Positions 1-6,186 of a stretch of DNA of 6,186 nucleotides are shown here, one piece after another (the first letter of the stretch is position 1; each line of letters begins with the position of its first letter). The notes beneath the pieces are model-generated. The model saw only the letters and a program-made list of their open reading frames with translations. It did not search any database and was not told the DNA's origin. Both the position numbers and the translations under genes were made by a program. The stretch lies in NCBI GenBank assembly GCA_044869895.1, contig JBIOXZ010000010.1, forward strand, positions 1 through 6,186. Reading direction: 5' to 3'. The DNA is from AC-69 sp044869895 (GTDB lineage: Bacteria > Actinomycetota > UBA4738 > HRBIN12).

Positions 1-3162
<3,162 letters not shown>

Positions 3163-3185
3163 ATCTCCGCCCCGACGACGGCTGG

Positions 3186-3191
3186 TACCGT
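3186..3191 (+). promoter_or_regulatory. Possible leaderless promoter -10 box (TACCGT) for the aminotransferase
   Basis: TACCGT fits the actinobacterial TANNNT -10 pattern and ends 8 bases before the ATG at 3200. A transcript start at the usual 6-8 base distance would fall at or next to the start codon, giving a leaderless mRNA. In support, no purine-rich Shine-Dalgarno sequence precedes this ATG. No convincing -35 element is seen. This is an inference from six bases; read-through from metH, 37 bases away, is an alternative. Confidence 0.35.
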
Positions 3192-3199
3192 GGTGCGCC

Positions 3200-4453
3200 A
3201 TGAGCCGGTTCTGGCATTCCTTCGCCGACATGTCCGCGATCCAGCAGGGTGGCCAGCTCGTCCTGGATCGTGGTGATGGCGTGCATGTCTGGGACGAGGA
3301 CGGCCGGAGGTACGTCGATGCCACCGCCGGCCTGTGGTACTGCAACGTGGGGTTCGGCCGGACCGAGATCGCCGATGCCGCAGCCGCCCAGCTTCGCCGG
3401 CTGTCCGCGTACTCGACCTTCGGTGACGTCTCGAACCGGCCGGCCATCGAGCTGGCCGAACGGGTGGCGGACCTGTCGCCCGACCCCGACGACAAGGTGT
3501 TCTTCACGAGCGGTGGCTCGGACTCGATCGACACGGCGGCGAAGATGGCCCGCCGGTACTGGCAGCTCCTGGGTCAGACCGACCGGACGATGTTCATCAC
3601 GCGAGAGAACGCGTACCACGGCATGCACGTGGCAGGGACCAGCCTGGCCGGCATCGGGGCCAACGCGTCCGGGTACGGCACGCTCGTGGCCGACGTGGCG
3701 AAGGTCGCGTGGGATTCACCGGATGCCCTGCGTGACGCCATCGATGCCGCAACGTCGGAACGGGTCGCCGCGTTCTTCTGTGAGCCGGTCATCGGGGCGG
3801 GGGGCGTGTTCGCGCCTCCGGAAGGCTACCTCGAAGGGGTCCGGTCGATCTGCCGCGAGGCGGGTGTCCTGTTCGTGGCCGACGAGGTCATCACCGGTTT
3901 CGGGCGCACGGGCGACTGGTTCGCCAGCAACCGGTGGGACCTCCAGCCCGACCTCATCACGTGTGCCAAGGGCATCACGAGCGGCTACTTGCCGATGGGC
4001 GCCGTCGTCGCGTCGCCCCGTGTGGCCGAGCCGTTCTGGAATGGGACGGCCGGGCTGTGGCGGCACGGGTACACCTATTCCGGCCACGCCACGGTGGCCG
4101 CCGCGGCCATGGCCAACCTCGACATCCTCGAGCGTGAGGCGCTTCCCAAGCGAGCGCTGGAGCTGGAAGCCGACCTGGCCGAGGCGCTGAGGCCGCTTGC
4201 TGCTCACCCGATCGTCGACGACGTCCGGGCCGGCACCGGCGTGCTCGCTGCGGTCCAACTGTCAACGCAGGCCATCGGCGAGGACCCCACGCTCCCGGCC
4301 CGGGCCGTTCGAGCGTGCCGAGATGCCGGCGTCCTGACCAGGACGCTCGCGACGGGAGGCCTGCAGGTCTCGCCGGCGCTGGTGATCGATCGGGCCGAAC
4401 TCGATGAGCTCCGCGACGGGTTCGGCGCCGCGCTGGACGCTCTAGTGGAATGA
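3200..4453 (+). CDS. Class-III PLP-dependent aminotransferase (omega-amino-acid/aspartate aminotransferase family)
   Basis: A complete 417-residue fold-type I aminotransferase, normal length for class III. Such enzymes move an amino group from an omega-amino acid, polyamine or similar amine to pyruvate or another keto acid; the substrate cannot be fixed from sequence. Visible family features: N-terminal FWHSFADMS and WDEDGRRYVDATAGLWY (substrate-pocket region); the cofactor-phosphate loop TSGGSDSIDTAAKMAR at about 103-118; AYHG at 138-141, where the Tyr/His pair stacks on the PLP ring; EPVIGAGGV at 195-203; VADEVITGFGRTG with Asp228 binding the pyridine nitrogen; and AKGITSGYLP with the Schiff-base Lys257. 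RHGYTYSGH at 288-296 supplies the phosphate-contacting Thr and is typical of the pyruvate-accepting branch. ATG at 3200 is chosen because FWHSFAD is the usual N-terminus of this group. It lacks a clear ribosome-binding site. It follows metH by 37 bases on the same strand, and its last 12 bases overlap the oppositely directed Fe-S gene. A named function (for example beta-alanine, GABA or putrescine transaminase) is not supported. Confidence 0.93.
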   Translation: MSRFWHSFADMSAIQQGGQLVLDRGDGVHVWDEDGRRYVDATAGLWYCNVGFGRTEIADAAAAQLRRLSAYSTFGDVSNRPAIELAERVADLSPDPDDKVFFTSGGSDSIDTAAKMARRYWQLLGQTDRTMFITRENAYHGMHVAGTSLAGIGANASGYGTLVADVAKVAWDSPDALRDAIDAATSERVAAFFCEPVIGAGGVFAPPEGYLEGVRSICREAGVLFVADEVITGFGRTGDWFASNRWDLQPDLITCAKGITSGYLPMGAVVASPRVAEPFWNGTAGLWRHGYTYSGHATVAAAAMANLDILEREALPKRALELEADLAEALRPLAAHPIVDDVRAGTGVLAAVQLSTQAIGEDPTLPARAVRACRDAGVLTRTLATGGLQVSPALVIDRAELDELRDGFGAALDALVE

Positions 4454-4762
4454 GTGGCCGCAGGCGCACGAGCCCTGCGCGGCCGGGTTGTCGATGGTGA
4501 AGCCCGATGCCTCCAGGCTGTCGACGAAGTCGATCGTCGCCTGGGTCAGGTAGGGGGCGCTCATCTTGTCCACGACCAGCGTGACCCCGAACTGGTCGGC
4601 GGTGACGTCCTTCTCCGAGACCTGGTCGTCGAGATACATCGCGTAGCGGAGCCCCGAGCAACCACCGGGCTGAACGGCCACGCGGAGCGAGATGTCCGCC
4701 CGGCCCTCATCCTCGAGGAGCTCCTTCACCTTGCCGGCTGCGGTCTGGGTCAGCTGGATCAT
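4442..4762 (-). CDS. erpA: Iron-sulfur cluster insertion protein, ErpA/IscA/SufA type (HesB family)
   Basis: A 106-residue A-type carrier, the usual full length, which receives Fe-S clusters from the assembly machinery and hands them to apo-enzymes in the cytoplasm. The three conserved cluster-ligand cysteines are present: Cys35 in QPGGCSGLRY, and Cys99 and Cys101 in the C-terminal SCACGHSF. Family landmarks TQTAAGKVKELL at the N-terminus and SGFTIDNPAA before the last cysteines are also clear. The C-terminal motif is usually CGCGxSF; here the residue between the cysteines is Ala, and the protein ends with an extra His. The start at 4762 is supported by GGAGG four bases upstream (complement of 4767-4771). 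The gene stands alone on the minus strand, 90 bases downstream of a ybaK homologue, and converges on the aminotransferase with a 12-base overlap. The choice between erpA, iscA and sufA cannot be settled from sequence; no suf or isc genes lie in the window. Confidence 0.95.
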   Translation of the reverse strand: MIQLTQTAAGKVKELLEDEGRADISLRVAVQPGGCSGLRYAMYLDDQVSEKDVTADQFGVTLVVDKMSAPYLTQATIDFVDSLEASGFTIDNPAAQGSCACGHSFH

Positions 4763-4821
4763 CGGTCCTCCGGTCGGTCCTGCTCAGTGCTGCCTGGGCT
4801 GATTGGGGGCGTTGCCGCTCC

Positions 4822-4827
4822 ATTCTA
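4822..4827 (-). promoter_or_regulatory. Putative -10 box (TAGAAT) for the Fe-S insertion gene
   Basis: Read on the minus strand, the 90-base gap upstream of the Fe-S gene contains TAGAAT, one mismatch from the TATAAT consensus and an unusually AT-rich spot in this GC-rich sequence. It would give an untranslated leader of about 50 bases containing the GGAGG ribosome-binding site. No good -35 box is evident at 16-18 bases spacing. No clear terminator hairpin after the preceding minus-strand gene was found in the gap, so read-through is also possible. Confidence 0.4.
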
Positions 4828-4852
4828 GCGGGTGGCCGCGACGTTCCGGGCG

Positions 4853-5329
4853 CTACGTGCTCCGCTCCTTGACGTCCGCGGGACCGGCCCCGGCCGCGGT
4901 CCGAAGCTCCTCCGGGGTCGTCCGGAACACCGAGTCGGGGGTCCCGGCGGCCGCCCAGATCTCCTCGTATCCGAAGAGGTCCTGGTCGATGAACGCAGGG
5001 ATCGGCCGGGGATGCCCGAACGGAGGCGTTCCTCCGATCGCATACCCGGTGGCGGCCCTGACCTCGTCGGCGTTCGCCCGCCTGGCCTGTGTCGCGCCGG
5101 AAACCACCGCCAGCTTGGCTGTATCCACGCGGTTGGCTCCCGAAGTGAGCGCCAGGACGGCCCGGTCGTCGGCCATGAACACCAGCGACTTCACGATCTG
5201 GCCCACCTCGCACCCCACCGCGCGGGCGGCGTCGGGCGCGGTCTTCGTCCCCTCGGGGAACCGCCGGACCTCGATGGAGAGGCCCAACGCCGCGGCCCCC
5301 TCCTCCACGCGCCCGATCGAACGGCTCAT
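4853..5329 (-). CDS. YbaK/EbsC-family aminoacyl-tRNA deacylase-like protein (copy 1)
   Basis: A 158-residue single-domain member of the YbaK/ProX editing superfamily. Characterised members hydrolyse mischarged tRNA (for example Cys-tRNAPro or Ala-tRNAPro) in the cytoplasm; the substrate of this subgroup is not known to me. Motifs: IEVRRFPEGTKTA near 19-31; GQIVKSLVF with Lys47, aligned with the conserved functionally important lysine of the family; LTSGANRVDT near 61-70, the strand and helix after the pocket; ATGYAIGGTPPFGHPRP at 93-109, the conserved glycine-rich loop. The ATG at 5329 is supported by GGAGG with a 7-base spacer (complement of 5337-5341). It overlaps the TGA of the upstream glycerate-kinase fragment by 4 bases (ATGA), a sign of translational coupling. 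A paralogue with about two-thirds identity lies on the opposite strand at 5670-6140. The window does not show an intact promoter-bearing gene upstream of it, because the glycerate kinase is truncated by the inverted junction. Confidence 0.93.
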   Translation of the reverse strand: MSRSIGRVEEGAAALGLSIEVRRFPEGTKTAPDAARAVGCEVGQIVKSLVFMADDRAVLALTSGANRVDTAKLAVVSGATQARRANADEVRAATGYAIGGTPPFGHPRPIPAFIDQDLFGYEEIWAAAGTPDSVFRTTPEELRTAAGAGPADVKERST

Positions 5330-5595
5330 GTCCGCGCCTCCGCCAGCTCCTCGGCCCGCGCCGCCAGCTCCTCCGCGAGCTCCTCGAGGGCGGGACGCGT
5401 GTCGCCCTTGGCCTGCTCCAGTCCCACGCGCTCGGCGAGCGAGGCGACCTCGACCCCCTCCACCTCGATGGCCGCCTGGCCGCAAACGATCACTACCGGC
5501 ACGCCGGCCTCCCGCCCCGCCTCGAGGACGGCGGCCGGCGTCTTGCCGCGAAGGGATTGCTCGTCGAGCTCGTGGGCAGGGACCGCGCGTTCCAC
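5326..5595 (-). pseudogene. Glycerate kinase, C-terminal fragment (truncated gene)
   Basis: The frame is open from a GTG at 5595 to the TGA at 5326-5328 (89 residues), but only from about residue 10 (base 5568 leftwards) does it look like glycerate kinase. LDEQSLRGKTPAAVLEAG followed by GVPVVIVCG matches the end of the two-domain glycerate kinase (GlxK/GarK family, ATP-dependent phosphorylation of glycerate), where the motif is normally preceded by TGEG. A helical tail rich in Glu, Ala and Leu ends the protein as in the family. Full-length enzymes have about 370-430 residues, so roughly 80% is missing. Upstream of residue 10 the frame becomes Gly/Arg-rich with no family resemblance, because it runs antisense into another kinase tail. 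The GTG is probably not a native start. The stop overlaps the ATG of the following ybaK by 4 bases. I infer a remnant without activity; a missing 5' part caused by misassembly is an alternative. Confidence 0.7.
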
Positions 5596-5673
5596 GAGGC
5601 CGGCGCGGCGGCCGAGGAGGCCGCCGCGGCCCTCGCCGGCCGAACCGACTGGCTCCCCCCGGAGGGGACGTGA
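5557..5673 (+). pseudogene. Glycerate kinase, second C-terminal remnant (about 38 residues)
   Basis: This plus-strand frame has no start codon suitable for a gene. It reads LVELVGRDRAFHEAG, an Ala/Glu-rich helix, then WLPPEGT and TGA at 5671-5673. It aligns without gaps to the last 38 residues of the minus-strand glycerate-kinase fragment (14 identities, including VG, A, EE and LA positions and the final Thr). Both end exactly at a 4-base overlap with a ybaK start. Upstream of 5557 the same frame is only the antisense of the other kinase fragment. The tail alone is too weak to name with certainty; the call rests on the parallel with the other arm. Confidence 0.5.
5565..5572. other. Inverted junction between the two arms, with 8-base palindrome
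   Basis: Glycerate-kinase resemblance on the minus strand stops at about 5568, and on the plus strand it begins at about 5557, so the two arms meet here. The meeting point contains the perfect palindrome CGAGCTCG. A short palindrome or microhomology at such a point is what an inversion, a template switch or a chimeric amplification product often leaves, but 8 bases can also occur by chance in GC-rich DNA. Confidence 0.5.
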
Positions 5674-6140
5674 GCAGCTCGACCGACAGGGTGGTGATGG
5701 CGGCCGCGGCGGCGGGACTGGCCATCGAGGTCCGGCGGTTCCCCGAGGGGACCAAGACGGCCGGGGACGCGGCGCGGGCCGTCGGCTGCGAGATCGGCCA
5801 GATCGTGAAATCGCTCGTGTTCGTGGCCGACGGGGAGCCCTTCCTGGCCCTGACCTCGGGGGCCAACCGCGCCGACACCGCGAGGCTGGCCGCCCTGCTC
5901 GAGGCGGCGGAGGTCCGGCGGGCGGACGCCGAGGAGGCCCGGTCGGCGACCGGCTACGGGATCGGCGGCACGCCCCCCTTCGGACACCCGCGGCCGCTCC
6001 GCGTCCTGGTGGACCGCCACCTGCTGGCGTTCGACGAGGTGTGGGCCGCGGCCGGGACGCCGGACTCGGTGTTCCCGATCGCGCCCGGGGACCTCGTGCG
6101 GGCGTCGGGAGCCGTCCCGGCCGACTTCCGGGAGGCCTGA
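5670..6140 (+). CDS. YbaK/EbsC-family aminoacyl-tRNA deacylase-like protein (copy 2)
   Basis: A 156-residue paralogue of the minus-strand gene at 4853-5329, aligning to it without gaps over about 149 positions. It shares IEVRRFPEGTKTA, GQIVKSLVF with Lys47, LTSGANR, the glycine-rich loop IGGTPPFGHPRP and WAAAGTPDSVF. A role in clearing mischarged tRNA is inferred from the superfamily only. The start is the GTG at 5670, not an earlier codon in the long open frame and not the ATG at 5697. GTG at 5670 gives the same N-terminus as the paralogue, has GGAGG at 5661-5665 in front, and overlaps the stop of the preceding kinase remnant by 4 bases (GTGA). The two copies differ most in residues 71-92 and after 110, so substrate range could differ. 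With its upstream gene reduced to a tail, the source of its transcription is unclear; I found no convincing promoter directly upstream. Confidence 0.9.
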   Translation: MSSSTDRVVMAAAAAGLAIEVRRFPEGTKTAGDAARAVGCEIGQIVKSLVFVADGEPFLALTSGANRADTARLAALLEAAEVRRADAEEARSATGYGIGGTPPFGHPRPLRVLVDRHLLAFDEVWAAAGTPDSVFPIAPGDLVRASGAVPADFREA

Positions 6141-6142
6141 TG

Positions 6143-6161
6143 CCCGGCGCAGATCGCCGGG
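6143..6161 (+). terminator. GC-rich hairpin after ybaK copy 2, possible weak terminator
   Basis: CCCGGCG at 6143-6149 pairs perfectly with CGCCGGG at 6155-6161 around a 5-base loop, beginning 3 bases after the stop codon. No run of T follows (only CTTTCC), so it is not a classical intrinsic terminator. It could equally be part of the promoter region that follows. Confidence 0.35.
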
Positions 6162-6167
6162 TATACT
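6162..6167 (+). promoter_or_regulatory. Putative -10 box (TATACT) for a gene beyond the window
   Basis: TATACT differs from TATAAT at one position and stands out in GC-rich surroundings. It lies just after the hairpin and is followed by 19 bases to the window end without a start codon in view. No clear -35 match was found at 16-18 bases upstream, where the hairpin sits. The gene it would serve is outside the window. Confidence 0.4.
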
Positions 6168-6186
6168 TTCCGGTGCAACCAGTTCC

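Larger units (their letters stand above)
4853..6140. repeat. Diverged inverted repeat: two glycerate kinase tail-ybaK arms, head to head
   Basis: The minus-strand arm (about 4853-5442) and the plus-strand arm (about 5557-6140) encode the same gene order: the last 38 residues of glycerate kinase, a 4-base stop/start overlap, then ybaK. The about 115 bases between the arms belong to the longer glycerate-kinase fragment of the minus arm. Protein identity is about 100 of 149 aligned positions for ybaK and 14 of 38 for the kinase tails, both without gaps, by eye count. The longest perfect match noticed is 31 bases: 5247-5277 against the reverse complement of 5722-5752, coding for the IEVRRFPEG stretch. 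Differences elsewhere are partly synonymous, so this is not a recent or artefactual copy of a single sequence. Confidence 0.8.

Noticed and set aside
3163..3199. Terminator between metH and the aminotransferase
   Set aside because: Only 37 bases; no stem of useful length and no T-run were found.
4803..5669. N-terminal extension of ybaK copy 2 to make a 445-residue protein
   Set aside because: This part is antisense to ybaK copy 1 and the kinase fragment, and is Pro/Arg/Ala-rich. The GTG at 5670, with GGAGG and paralogue alignment, is the credible start.
5330..5878. N-terminal extension of ybaK copy 1 upstream of 5329 (341 residues in total)
   Set aside because: The extension is antisense to ybaK copy 2 and low-complexity. 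The ATG at 5329 has a good ribosome-binding site and matches the family N-terminus.
4853..6140. Inverted repeat as the ends of a transposon or invertible switch
   Set aside because: The arms are diverged protein-coding genes rather than short conserved terminal repeats. There is no transposase or recombinase and no target-site duplication in view.

Overview
High-GC DNA (by eye about two thirds G+C, with G/C strongly preferred at third codon positions) that looks like an actinobacterial chromosome or metagenome contig. This taxonomic call is inference from composition, protein style and a probable leaderless promoter; no rRNA or other marker gene is present. No plasmid, phage, transposase, tRNA, rRNA or CRISPR signal was seen. 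The largest gene-free gap is about 90 bases, so no stretch over 300 bases lacks annotation.

Layout. (1) Bases 1-3162, plus strand: cobalamin-dependent methionine synthase MetH, cut at its 5' end by the window edge but otherwise complete through the folate, cobalamin and activation domains. (2) Bases 3200-4453, plus strand: a class-III PLP-dependent aminotransferase of the omega-amino-acid type, 37 bases after metH and probably on its own leaderless promoter. (3) Bases 4442-4762, minus strand: an ErpA/IscA-type (HesB family) iron-sulfur cluster insertion protein, converging on the aminotransferase with a 12-base overlap of the coding ends. (4) Bases 4853-6140: a head-to-head inverted pair. Each arm carries a YbaK/EbsC-family aminoacyl-tRNA deacylase-like gene whose start codon overlaps by 4 bases the stop codon of a glycerate-kinase C-terminal fragment. 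The minus-strand arm keeps about 80 residues of glycerate kinase; the plus-strand arm keeps about 38. The fragments collide near base 5557-5570. (5) The last 45 bases hold a GC-rich hairpin followed by a good -10-like hexamer.

Functionally the first three genes are ordinary housekeeping or metabolic functions: methionine synthesis and one-carbon transfer, amine transamination, and Fe-S maturation. The unusual part is region 4: two diverged ybaK paralogues (about two-thirds amino-acid identity, counted by eye) placed as an inverted repeat, with broken glycerate kinase genes between them. This implies an ancestral glycerate kinase-ybaK operon present in two versions that were joined head to head by a rearrangement, or by a chimeric assembly. 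I see no evidence for a new defence, mobile or biosynthetic system here.
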